Shown one piece after another: positions 41,603 to 49,246 of a DNA stretch of 64,000 bases. The stretch's first letter is position 1. Every line of letters begins with the position of its first letter. The notes beneath the pieces were generated by a model. The model was given only the letters and a program-made list of their open reading frames with translations, made no database searches and had not been told where the DNA came from. Both the position numbers and the translations under genes were made by a program. This DNA is from Maribrevibacterium harenarium (GTDB taxonomy: Bacteria; Pseudomonadota; Gammaproteobacteria; Pseudomonadales; Marinomonadaceae): assembly GCF_006385675.1 (NCBI RefSeq), contig NZ_VFRR01000002.1, forward strand, positions 124,001-188,000, given 5' to 3'.

Positions 41603-42482
41603 TCACCTCAAGCAACGCTTCGGCGCACCGCTGGCAGCTGGCATAATCGGTTTAATCGCCATTTGGTTGATCGGAATGGTGATTCTGCCACAGCTACTGA
41701 TGGTGGATTACTCATTTAAACCGAACCTGCTGCCAGCCGAGATCGGTGGTCCAAAAGATAGCTACACGCTGGACAACTACATCACCTTGTTTGGCAACAC
41801 TATTCACTTGGGTATCTTCTTCAAGACCATTTGGTCGAGTGTGTTGGTGACTTTTTTGACTTTAGTGGTCAGTTACCCAATCGCCTTTTATTTGGCAAAA
41901 GTCGCCACCCCAAGGCAGGCCGCTTTATTCCTGTTGCTGCTTATTATTCCCTTTTGGATCAACGAGATACTGCGTACTTTTTCCTGGTACATCATTTTGG
42001 CCTACAAGGGTCCGCTAAATGCGTTGCTACTAGAGCTCGGACTCATTACGCGACCGATTCGCTTTTTATCCGGTGATGGGGGCGTTCTCATCGGGATGGT
42101 ATATGCCTACATTCTGTTTATGATTTTTCCAATTTATAACGCCATTGAAAGTCTCGATAGCAATCAAATTAAAGCAGCCCGCAACCTCGGAGCCGGTTGG
42201 GTTCGCACCCATTATCGGGTCATTATTCCCCATGCCAAACCGGGCATTGCCACCGGTTGTATCATGACTTTTATGCTGGCGGCAGGAAGCTATGCGGTCC
42301 CCGCCTTGCTCGGGTCGCCGGGAAGCCGCTGGTTTACCCAGATCATCTATAACTGGTTTTTCGAAGGCGGAGACTGGAATCAGGGGGCGGCCTATGCCTT
42401 CTTGTTGCTGATTATTTGTATTGGTTTCATCGGGCTGGTGATGAAAGTGTTTAAAGTGGGCTTGGGGGACATTGCACGATGA
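41595..42482 (+). CDS. Polyamine-type ABC transporter permease (PotB/PotH family)
   Basis: A 295-residue inner-membrane permease with six membrane segments and the EAA-type loop QIKAARNLGAGWVRTHYRVI. GGGGAGG precedes the ATG at 41595, inside the last codons of the ATPase gene; the frame open from 41526 is rejected. The long periplasmic loop after the first segment (about residues 35-70) is typical of PotB. It pairs with the next gene, whose start overlaps its stop by four bases. Confidence 0.92.
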   Translation: MFSHLKQRFGAPLAAGIIGLIAIWLIGMVILPQLLMVDYSFKPNLLPAEIGGPKDSYTLDNYITLFGNTIHLGIFFKTIWSSVLVTFLTLVVSYPIAFYLAKVATPRQAALFLLLLIIPFWINEILRTFSWYIILAYKGPLNALLLELGLITRPIRFLSGDGGVLIGMVYAYILFMIFPIYNAIESLDSNQIKAARNLGAGWVRTHYRVIIPHAKPGIATGCIMTFMLAAGSYAVPALLGSPGSRWFTQIIYNWFFEGGDWNQGAAYAFLLLIICIGFIGLVMKVFKVGLGDIAR

Positions 42483-43270
42483 AATCCGAAACCTTGCTAA
42501 AATACGCGATCCGCTTCTATCTCGGCGTCTTTTTCCTGTATTTGTTCACCCCATTGATCATTATGGGCTTGGCTACTTTCAATGACAGCCGTTTTCCGAC
42601 GGTATCCCCTTGGAAAGGCGCGACCCTAAAATGGTTTGACGCCCTAGCCCAAGATGGTGCCATGTGGGATGCCTTAGGCAACAGCATCATCGTTGCGGCT
42701 GGCGTGCTGATTGTCGCCGTTCCCATCGGTGTCAGTTGCGCTTTGTTTTTATCCACCGTCGAGGGGAAAGGTAAAACCTTCCTGTATTCCCTAATGATGT
42801 CACCACTGCTCACACCGGGGGTTATTGTCGGTATCTCGACCCTGATCTTTTGGCGTGGTTTGTCGGTAAATGGCGGCATTGTGCTGACGGTGATTGCACA
42901 AACCACCTTTATCGCTGCCTATGTGATGCTGATGGTATTGGCCCGCTTACAACGGTTTGATCGCACCTTGGAACAGGCTGCACTTAGCCTCGGCGCCAGT
43001 ACTTGGCAAACCTTCACCCGTATTATGTTGCCTTACCTTAAGCCCGCGATCTTCTCCGCTGCGGCGATCGCCTTTTTACAATCCTTTGAAAACTACAACA
43101 CAACCCTGTTTGTAAAAGGCTACGACACTACCCTGACGGTCTACATCGCCTCTAAAGTTCGCACCGGCTTAACACCGGCGGTAAATGCTTTGGGCTTGGT
43201 GATGATCCTACTCACGGTCGTACTTGCCGTGGTGTATGAATGGAAACGCCGGAGGGAGCAGGAAGGTTAA
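42479..43270 (+). CDS. Polyamine-type ABC transporter permease (PotC/PotI family)
   Basis: A 263-residue permease with six hydrophobic segments and the EAA loop LEQAALSLGASTWQTFTRIM. It couples to the preceding gene through an ATGA overlap and completes an SBP-ATPase-permease-permease importer. A long perfect hairpin at 43288-43320 closes the operon. Substrate is not readable; betaines, polyamines or similar cations are typical of the class. Confidence 0.92.
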   Translation: MKSETLLKYAIRFYLGVFFLYLFTPLIIMGLATFNDSRFPTVSPWKGATLKWFDALAQDGAMWDALGNSIIVAAGVLIVAVPIGVSCALFLSTVEGKGKTFLYSLMMSPLLTPGVIVGISTLIFWRGLSVNGGIVLTVIAQTTFIAAYVMLMVLARLQRFDRTLEQAALSLGASTWQTFTRIMLPYLKPAIFSAAAIAFLQSFENYNTTLFVKGYDTTLTVYIASKVRTGLTPAVNALGLVMILLTVVLAVVYEWKRRREQEG

Positions 43271-43287
43271 TTTCATTCCGGTTTGAC

Positions 43288-43320
43288 CCCCCTCCAAAGA
43301 TTGATAATCTTTGGAGGGGG
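43288..43320. terminator. Long perfect hairpin between convergent genes
   Basis: CCCCCTCCAAAGATT (43288-43302) is exactly complementary to 43306-43320, with a 3-nt loop. It lies 17 bp after the permease stop and 5 bp from the convergent DUF4386 gene stop. No T-run on either strand; probably a bidirectional transcript end. Confidence 0.78.
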
Positions 43321-43325
43321 CATGT

Positions 43326-44018
43326 TTAGAGACCTGCTTTCAGCGGTTTCACCCCCCGAATCAGCAACCACAATGGCAGGATCACTTCACCGATAAAGGT
43401 GTAATCCGCCACCATTGGCTCCATCTCTGGCAGCAAGATCCAAATCCCCGTATCTGCTAGGTAACCCACGCCTGCTAACAACAATAAATAGCCAATAAAG
43501 CTAGGGAGATACGCCGCTTTAATAATGGCGTAACCCAGCGGCAGCAACCACAATCCCCAGAAGATATGGGCAATCATAATACCCCCTTCGTGGAGCTTTA
43601 GTAGCAGCGCCAACATCTGCACCTGCTGCCCATGGGTGAACTGACTAAATAGCTCTGGCTCAGTGGTAAGTAGCAATGCCGCAAAGCTAAATAACTCATT
43701 TACCAAGGCAATCGGCACGGCAAATGCTACACAGATAATAATCAGACGGGCATAAAACTCACTGGCAGGGCGCAATACCTTGTAGAGGTAATAGGCCAAC
43801 GGCATCTGCACCATCTGAATGAGCAAAGCACAAAAAATACTGAGCCGCAGAGCGTCGCCATTTACCTGCAACACAGCAAACATCCCTGCCGGTGGCAATC
43901 CACCTAACAACATATCAGGGATATACAAAATCCCCATAACTCCTAGTGGTATCAGTAATAGATACAACATCCCCGCAATGCGGGCATCTTTTTGAATAGT
44001 AACGAAATTGGTCGACAT
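43326..44018 (-). CDS. DUF4386-family membrane protein
   Basis: A 230-residue protein with about six hydrophobic segments, matching the DUF4386 pattern: DARIAGMLYLLLIPLGVMGI at the N terminus and a central LLLKLHEGGIMIAHIFWGLWLLPLGY (partly quoted). Function is unknown in this family. A start at 44030 is possible, but the G-rich ribosome site lies between the two ATGs, favouring 44018. It flanks the duplicated cupin fragment at 44116. Confidence 0.8.
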   Translation of the reverse strand: MSTNFVTIQKDARIAGMLYLLLIPLGVMGILYIPDMLLGGLPPAGMFAVLQVNGDALRLSIFCALLIQMVQMPLAYYLYKVLRPASEFYARLIIICVAFAVPIALVNELFSFAALLLTTEPELFSQFTHGQQVQMLALLLKLHEGGIMIAHIFWGLWLLPLGYAIIKAAYLPSFIGYLLLLAGVGYLADTGIWILLPEMEPMVADYTFIGEVILPLWLLIRGVKPLKAGL

Positions 44019-44115
44019 AACTCCCCCCATTGGCTGTGAATAGGAGGAAGTCTAAAGAGAACTCACTCAAAAAGGATCTGGCAGGGATGTAGAATGGGTA
44101 TGCAAAAATGTATGG

Positions 44116-44224
44116 CTAAACACTCCCCTCGGTCTCGATGACCAGTACACGAGCCTCTCCCCTCGGGTGAGCCACGTGTTCGGTGCCGATGCTGGCGTAG
44201 AAGATATTACCCACGTGCAGTAGG
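44116..44224 (-). pseudogene. Orphan 3' end of the cupin gene (duplicate)
   Basis: These 109 bases match 45747-45855, the 3' end of the intact cupin gene, at 105 of 109 positions. They include the TAG stop and, read on the minus strand, give the same last 36 or so residues with two changes (Met to Val and Asp to Asn near HVGNIFYASIGTEH). No start codon or upstream part remains. It therefore marks the former end of the cupin gene on the far side of the AbiE-type insertion. Confidence 0.9.
44116..44224. repeat. Direct repeat copy 1 flanking the AbiE-type island
   Basis: Direct-orientation partner of 45747-45855; 4 mismatches in 109 bp, with an uninterrupted identical block of about 79 bp. Together the copies bracket 44225-45746, which holds the toxin-antitoxin pair and no recombinase. 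Confidence 0.93.
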
Positions 44225-44253
44225 AGTGATGTAAAGCGGCCCTTTAGGTCGCC

Positions 44254-45210
44254 TTATGTCATTTCTTTAAAGACATCGTGCGCTAACGTGTTGAAAACGG
44301 CCAGAGCATCCTGCCAAGAGACAGGATGTTCCGCATATACCATAGGGCTGACATACTTATTGTACCGCTCTGCATATAACTTGTTATTCAGGAGCTGTTC
44401 TAACCCGAAACTCAGTTCGTCCAGTGGCGATTCGACTAATTGAGAGTGTTGATTGCCGTATTGTTGAATGTCAGCTTTGATGACTCTGCTAACGAGAGTC
44501 GCGAGCATTTTTATATTGGAAGGCTCGGCCATTTGGATGTGATAAGTGTCGTAGACATGCCTGATGAGCGCTTCGTCGTCGACTCGGTTTTGATTCCGAC
44601 TGGAGCTGGCTGTTCTTCGTAGCATTGACACCAATTTCTCGGCTTGCGTGTCGATTATGGCGGCACAGTCCATTTCGATAGTTTGATCAGGTTGTGTTAG
44701 CACTTCCGAATAAATCGATTGGACACGTCTTTTTTCCGGTGGGCTAAGCGTCGTTGATTCAATCAACTCCAGCTTGATAAAAGGTCGAAGGCAAGGTGCT
44801 TGTTGGTGAGCCTGCGGATACTTTATTTCAAAGGCTGAATAGCGGTATTCATTTTTTATGTCAGGCGTGCCTTCTATTGAAAATAAACGGCTTTGTTCAA
44901 GCAGAAGCTCTACACGTTGTTTGACTTTCTTGCGAGCATTTCTGCCTGCGTTACGTGATGAAACATCTGGGTAGTTTGGCTTTGGCACCAGCTTGAGGTC
45001 TATATCCTCGGACATTCTGTATGTCTTGATGGCAGACTTTGCTAATGCCGTACCACCTGAAAATACTATCTGATGGTAGTCCAGATCAATGGTGGAAATC
45101 AGTTTTAGCAACTCGACGACGTAGTAATCTTTTTCGACAATGGCGGGGTTGCCAAGCCCTATGGCATCGGCAATATCAACGAAGAGAGAGTTATCGAAGT
45201 TCGTTGACAC
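44254..45210 (-). CDS. AbiEii/AbiGii-type nucleotidyltransferase toxin
   Basis: A 318-residue DNA polymerase beta-like nucleotidyltransferase. Motif I is FSGGTALAKS (about 50-59), followed by the metal-binding MSEDIDLKL (D69, D71), as in AbiEii toxins of type IV toxin-antitoxin phage-abortive systems. These toxins modify tRNA or bind GTP to stop growth after phage infection. The start overlaps the upstream DUF6088 gene by 20 bases. The region is visibly more AT-rich than the flanking metabolic genes. It is enclosed by a duplicated cupin 3' end, which marks it as acquired. Confidence 0.9.
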   Translation of the reverse strand: MSTNFDNSLFVDIADAIGLGNPAIVEKDYYVVELLKLISTIDLDYHQIVFSGGTALAKSAIKTYRMSEDIDLKLVPKPNYPDVSSRNAGRNARKKVKQRVELLLEQSRLFSIEGTPDIKNEYRYSAFEIKYPQAHQQAPCLRPFIKLELIESTTLSPPEKRRVQSIYSEVLTQPDQTIEMDCAAIIDTQAEKLVSMLRRTASSSRNQNRVDDEALIRHVYDTYHIQMAEPSNIKMLATLVSRVIKADIQQYGNQHSQLVESPLDELSFGLEQLLNNKLYAERYNKYVSPMVYAEHPVSWQDALAVFNTLAHDVFKEMT

Positions 45211-45595
45211 TCTGGCTTCCTACTTTGATCTTACGTGTAAAGCGGGGGCTGCTTGGTGTCACTTTTATCTTGGCAGGGATTTGAGTGCTATTACCCGAAA
45301 GGCTTGATTGCGATACTTCATCAACAGAGTATGCAACATTGAGTCTCTCAAGTGCTTCCATCATAACGCCATCTGAACCCGCTGGATTATCTGGCATTGG
45401 TTTACCCGTGATCCTATTTATGCGCGCTCTGACGTATAGTCCATAGCTGATTTTTATCAGTAAGCCTTCGCTAACAAGTTGCCTTAAACAACGTCCTACT
45501 TGGTCGTAATCGGCAATATCTTTAAAGTCTGAGCGCATGAACACAGAACGCTTCGAGCGCTTTACTCGATATTGTATTCTGCTTTGAATGGTCAT
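45191..45595 (-). CDS. DUF6088-family protein, likely AbiEi-type antitoxin/regulator
   Basis: A 134-residue protein. Residues about 15-60 have a winged-helix look (RSVFMRSDFKDIADYDQVGR followed by LRQLVSEGLLIKISYGLYV), as in AbiEi and DUF6088 partners of AbiEii toxins. The remainder is basic. It is the first gene of the pair and overlaps the toxin by 20 bases. Antitoxins of this type repress their own promoter and counter the toxin without stable binding. A promoter with two direct repeats lies just upstream. Confidence 0.85.
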   Translation of the reverse strand: MTIQSRIQYRVKRSKRSVFMRSDFKDIADYDQVGRCLRQLVSEGLLIKISYGLYVRARINRITGKPMPDNPAGSDGVMMEALERLNVAYSVDEVSQSSLSGNSTQIPAKIKVTPSSPRFTRKIKVGSQSVNELR

Positions 45596-45621
45596 GACAT
45601 CACCTCGTTAATTCCGCCTAT

Positions 45622-45669
45622 ATAATAGACAAAAATACGACATTTCTCAAAAGCAAAAATACGACATTT
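45622..45669 (-). promoter_or_regulatory. AbiE-type promoter with two operator repeats
   Basis: On the minus strand TTGAGA (45650-45645) and TATTAT (45627-45622) form a -35/-10 pair with a 17-bp spacer. The 15-bp sequence AAAAATACGACATTT (plus strand) occurs twice without mismatch, at 45631-45645 and 45655-45669: one copy fills the spacer, the other lies upstream of the -35. The geometry suits repression by a DNA-binding antitoxin. Confidence 0.75.
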
Positions 45670-45746
45670 AGATGTAACTGACTTGCAGTTTATCCACGTA
45701 GCCGGTGGCGTCAGAGATGTAGTTTTTTGCGTAACTATCTCCCTTA

Positions 45747-45855
45747 CTAAACACTCCCTTCGGTCTCGATGACCAGTACACGAGCCTCTCCCCTCGGGTG
45801 AGCCACGTGTTCGGTGCCGATGCTGGCGTAGAAGATATCACCCATGTGGAGTAGG
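45747..45855. repeat. Direct repeat copy 2 flanking the AbiE-type island
   Basis: The 3' end of the intact cupin gene, repeated at 44116-44224 in the same orientation (105/109 identical). Confidence 0.93.
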
Positions 45856-46058
45856 GTGGACTTTTCTTCGCCGGCGTCTTTGTAAAACATCTCCACCACG
45901 CCATCGAGCACCACAAACACTTCTTCCCCATCATTGATGTGCCACTTGTAGGGCTGATCAGTCCAATGCAAGCGGGTGGTGATGCCGTTCATATTGGCGA
46001 TGTCTTTTGCGCCCCAAGCACGGTCGGCGGTGAAGTCTTTGCTGCGGATGATGTTCAT
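45747..46058 (-). CDS. Cupin-domain protein with duplicated 3' end
   Basis: A 103-residue single-domain cupin. Motifs are WHINDGEEVFVVLDGVVEMF (with His and Glu candidate metal ligands) and GDIFYASIGTEHVAHPRGEARV. The function is unknown; the fold is used by small isomerases, dioxygenases and ligand sensors. GGAGAGAAAG precedes the start. Its last 109 bases are repeated at 44116-44224, so the gene's present 3' end may have been supplied by the inserted element. It is divergent from urtA. Confidence 0.85.
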   Translation of the reverse strand: MNIIRSKDFTADRAWGAKDIANMNGITTRLHWTDQPYKWHINDGEEVFVVLDGVVEMFYKDAGEEKSTLLHMGDIFYASIGTEHVAHPRGEARVLVIETEGSV

Positions 46059-46119
46059 GGCTTTCTCTCCATTGTGATGGCATCTGATACTAGGTCCACG
46101 GCGGCAAAAACGCCATCCC

Positions 46120-46135
46120 TACGTCAAATGACGTA
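46120..46135. promoter_or_regulatory. 16-bp palindrome upstream of urtA
   Basis: TACGTCA-AA-TGACGTA is a perfect palindrome with 7-base arms, about 140 bp upstream of the urtA start and next to CCCTAGGG (46139-46146). It is a strong candidate site for the response regulator that lies beyond the urease genes, but the assignment is inferred. Confidence 0.6.
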
Positions 46136-46275
46136 TATCCCTAGGGTATTTGGCGCATACCGCTTCTGCCTTGATTTTTGAATACTGGGTTTACTGACTC
46201 AGGGTGCTATTAGCTCCTACCCCTAGCATCTTGGGTTAGCCCATAACATCAAAATCACATAGGACGGCTTCAATC

Positions 46276-47562
46276 ATGAAAATCAAATCTCTCGCGGCTG
46301 CGATTGCTCTTTCCGGTGCGACTTTCGTTGCGCTGCCTTCTATGGCAGCAGAAGACACCATCAAAGTCGGTGTATTGCACTCCCTTTCAGGCACCATGGC
46401 GATTTCTGAAACGACGCTAAAAGACACTGTCTTGATGATGGTGGAAGAGCAGAACAAGAAAGGTGGTTTGTTAGGTAAGAAATTGGAAGCAGTGGTGGTG
46501 GACCCAGCTTCTAACTGGCCGCTATTTGCAGAGAAAGCCCGTGAGTTGCTAACGAAAGATAAAGTTGATGTGATTTTCGGTTGCTGGACATCGGTATCGC
46601 GTAAGTCTGTGCTTCCTGTTATCGAGGAATTGAACGGCTTGATGTTTTACCCCGTTCAGTACGAAGGCGAAGAGTCGTCTAAAAACGTGTTCTACACAGG
46701 TGCAGCGCCAAACCAGCAAGCCATCCCAGCGGTTAACTACCTAAAAGAAGAGCTTGGTGTTGAGCGTTGGGTGCTGGCCGGTACTGACTACGTTTACCCA
46801 CGTACTACCAACAAAATTCTGGAAGCTTACCTAAAAGACATGGGTGTCGCGGAAGAAGACATCATGATCAATTACACGCCATTCGGTCACTCTGACTGGC
46901 AGTCAATTGTGTCTGATATTGCGAAATTCGGTTCAGCCGGTAAGAAAACCGCTGTTGTATCTACCATCAACGGTGACGCCAACGTGCCTTTCTACAAAGA
47001 GCTAGGCAACCAAGGTATCTCGTCTGAAGACATTCCTGTAGTGGCTTTCTCTGTGGGTGAAGAAGAGCTTTCTGGCCTAGACACTGGCCCATTGGTTGGT
47101 CACTTGGCGGCTTGGAACTATTTCCAAAGTGTTGAAACAGAAGAAAACGAAGCCTTTATTACCCAGTGGAAAGCTTTCACCAACAATCCTGATCGTGTCA
47201 CCAACGACCCAATGGAAGCGACTTATATCGGCTTCAATATGTGGGCAAATGCTGTGACTGAAGCAGGTACGACCGATGTAGATGCGGTTGAGCAAGCCAT
47301 GATTGGCCAAGAAACGCCAAACCTAACTGGTGGTATCGCGGTGATGAATAAAAACCACCACCTGAGTAAGCCTGTTTTAATCGGCGAAATCCAAGACGAC
47401 GGTCAGTTTGAAACCGTTTGGGAAACGGAAGGCGTGGTACCCGGTGATGCTTGGTCTGACTTCCTGCCTGGGTCAAAAGACCTGATCGCTGATTGGACGG
47501 ATCCAGTGAAATGCGGCAACTACAACACCAAAACCAAAACTTGTTCTGGTCAGAACTACTAA
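46276..47562 (+). CDS. urtA: Urea ABC transporter substrate-binding protein
   Basis: Periplasmic urea-binding protein, 428 residues. The signal peptide ends near SMAAED. The UrtA landmarks follow: IKVGVLHSLSGTMAISETTL, GCWTSVSRKSVLPV, MFYPVQYEGEESSKNV, GTDYVYPRTTNKI and DPMEATYIGFNMW. The C-terminal region with its cysteine pair (CGNYNTKTKTCSGQ) is usual. The operon order urtABCDE then ure genes leaves little doubt about the substrate. A terminator-like hairpin follows it before urtB. Confidence 0.97.
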   Translation: MKIKSLAAAIALSGATFVALPSMAAEDTIKVGVLHSLSGTMAISETTLKDTVLMMVEEQNKKGGLLGKKLEAVVVDPASNWPLFAEKARELLTKDKVDVIFGCWTSVSRKSVLPVIEELNGLMFYPVQYEGEESSKNVFYTGAAPNQQAIPAVNYLKEELGVERWVLAGTDYVYPRTTNKILEAYLKDMGVAEEDIMINYTPFGHSDWQSIVSDIAKFGSAGKKTAVVSTINGDANVPFYKELGNQGISSEDIPVVAFSVGEEELSGLDTGPLVGHLAAWNYFQSVETEENEAFITQWKAFTNNPDRVTNDPMEATYIGFNMWANAVTEAGTTDVDAVEQAMIGQETPNLTGGIAVMNKNHHLSKPVLIGEIQDDGQFETVWETEGVVPGDAWSDFLPGSKDLIADWTDPVKCGNYNTKTKTCSGQNY

Positions 47563-47589
47563 TTTGGCCTTATCCCAGGGTTAAAACTC

Positions 47590-47618
47590 GGCTCCTAGAT
47601 AGCTAGGAGCCATTTTTT
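47590..47618 (+). terminator. Attenuating terminator between urtA and urtB
   Basis: GGCTCCTAG-ATAG-CTAGGAGCC followed by ATTTTTT. It lies 28 bp after the urtA stop and 33 bp before urtB. It would reduce read-through, giving more UrtA than membrane components. Confidence 0.9.
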
Positions 47619-47650
47619 CAAGCCCCACTGACCAATCCTGGAGAATCACT

Positions 47651-49246
47651 TTGAAAGCATTTCTCTCTTTCTGTCTGTTCTTGGTGTTGGGCACATCATC
47701 TGCCTTTGCCATGAATAGTACGACTCAGTCACTCCTAGTAGAGCTGACCGAAACCAAACTATCTAAATTACCCGATTTAGTCGAGCAGTTAGAAACCCAA
47801 GGCGGGGAAGAGCTGTTACCGGTGTTTCGTGCTTGGTTGGCCGGTGATCTGCATTACCAAACATCCGACGCCACTTTGGTTGTAGAAGTTGAGGTGAATG
47901 GCGCGGAAACCTACCAAGACCCATTCAGCGGTGACATAGTAGCTGGTATCACCAGCAAAGATGTCAAAAAGATCAAAGTTAACAATAAGTTGCGCGGAAT
48001 GTTGCGCGGCGTGATAGCACGAATTCAATTAACATCCAGCAATGCTACAGTCCGTGAAGGGGCCGTGCGTGAACTGTTGACGGAGCTGGATGACGAAACG
48101 GTAGCGACCCTAGAAAGTCTTTACCCTAACGAAGCCAATGCTGACGTGAAAGCCATGATGAGCACAGCGTTGGCACTCCATACTGCGCAACAAAAAGACA
48201 ACGCGGTCAGCGTGCGTTTGGGCGCAATCGACCAACTTGGCGACAGTCTTGAAAACGATGTACGCAATGTCTTAGTGAAACTGCAAAACGATGGGAATGC
48301 CGATATTGCCAAAGCAGCGTCCAAGGCACTTGTGAGTATCAATCAGCAAGTCGAGCGCTACGCCTTAGTGGATCAGCTGTTTTTTGGTTTGAGCTTGGGC
48401 TCGGTATTGCTGTTAGCGTCCATTGGTTTGGCCATCACCTTTGGGGTCATGGGCGTGATCAATATGGCCCACGGCGAAATGATCATGTTGGGCGCTTACA
48501 CCACCTACGTGGTGCAGTTGATCATGCCGAACTACATCGATTATTCCATTTGGGTCGCCATTCCAGCGGCGTTTTTGGTGTCCGGATTGATGGGTGTACT
48601 GATCGAGCGATTGGTGATTTGCCGTCTGCATGGCCGTCCACTTGAGACCCTGTTAGCGACGTTCGGGATCAGTTTGATCTTACAACAACTGGTGCGAACC
48701 ATTTTCTCTCCCCTTAACCGCCAAGTTTCAACACCAAGTTGGATGAGTGGTTCGTGGGAAATTAACCCAGTGCTTTCGCTCACCTTGAACCGTCTATACA
48801 TCCTTGCCTTTTCGCTGTTGGTGTTCTTGGCGCTGGTGTTGATCTTGAAAAAAAGCTCTTTGGGTCTAAACGTGCGCGCAGTCTCACAAAACCGCAGCAT
48901 GGCCAAAGCCATGGGCGTGAAAACCGAATGGGTCGACGCCATGACCTTTGGTTTGGGGTCTGGTATCGCGGGGATCGCCGGGGTTGCCTTGTCCCAATTA
49001 ACTAACGTCGGGCCAAACCTTGGTCAAGCCTACATCATCGATTCCTTTATGGTGGTGGTGTTTGGTGGTGTGGGTAATTTGCTCGGCACATTGGTCGCCG
49101 CCTTCACCCTAGGTATTGCCAATAAGTTCTTGGAGCCCACTACAGGTGCGGTATTGGCCGCCATCTTGGTGCTGGTCTTCATCATCCTCTTTATTCAAAA
49201 ACGTCCTAAAGGACTGTTCCCACAAAAAGGGAGAGCCGCAGAATGA
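47651..49246 (+). CDS. urtB: Urea ABC transporter permease UrtB
   Basis: Permease of 531 residues. The start is TTG at 47651, with TGGAGA 7 nt upstream, giving a signal-like start MKAFLSFCLFLVLG. Residues about 20-240 form a soluble helical, repeat-like N-terminal extension that is common in proteobacterial UrtB. The LivH-like membrane domain follows (GVMGVINMAHGEMIMLGAY; GLNVRAVSQNRSMAKAMGV). Its stop overlaps urtC by four bases. Confidence 0.95.
   Translation: MKAFLSFCLFLVLGTSSAFAMNSTTQSLLVELTETKLSKLPDLVEQLETQGGEELLPVFRAWLAGDLHYQTSDATLVVEVEVNGAETYQDPFSGDIVAGITSKDVKKIKVNNKLRGMLRGVIARIQLTSSNATVREGAVRELLTELDDETVATLESLYPNEANADVKAMMSTALALHTAQQKDNAVSVRLGAIDQLGDSLENDVRNVLVKLQNDGNADIAKAASKALVSINQQVERYALVDQLFFGLSLGSVLLLASIGLAITFGVMGVINMAHGEMIMLGAYTTYVVQLIMPNYIDYSIWVAIPAAFLVSGLMGVLIERLVICRLHGRPLETLLATFGISLILQQLVRTIFSPLNRQVSTPSWMSGSWEINPVLSLTLNRLYILAFSLLVFLALVLILKKSSLGLNVRAVSQNRSMAKAMGVKTEWVDAMTFGLGSGIAGIAGVALSQLTNVGPNLGQAYIIDSFMVVVFGGVGNLLGTLVAAFTLGIANKFLEPTTGAVLAAILVLVFIILFIQKRPKGLFPQKGRAAE

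Noticed and set aside
44030-46060. An insertion sequence around the AbiE-type island
   Set aside because: No transposase, no terminal inverted repeats and no short target duplication; the flanking repeats are coding 3' ends of 109 bp.
46141-46165. A sigma-54-like promoter before urtA (TGGCGC near 46151)
   Set aside because: The GG to GC spacing does not fit the -24/-12 rule, so I do not call it.
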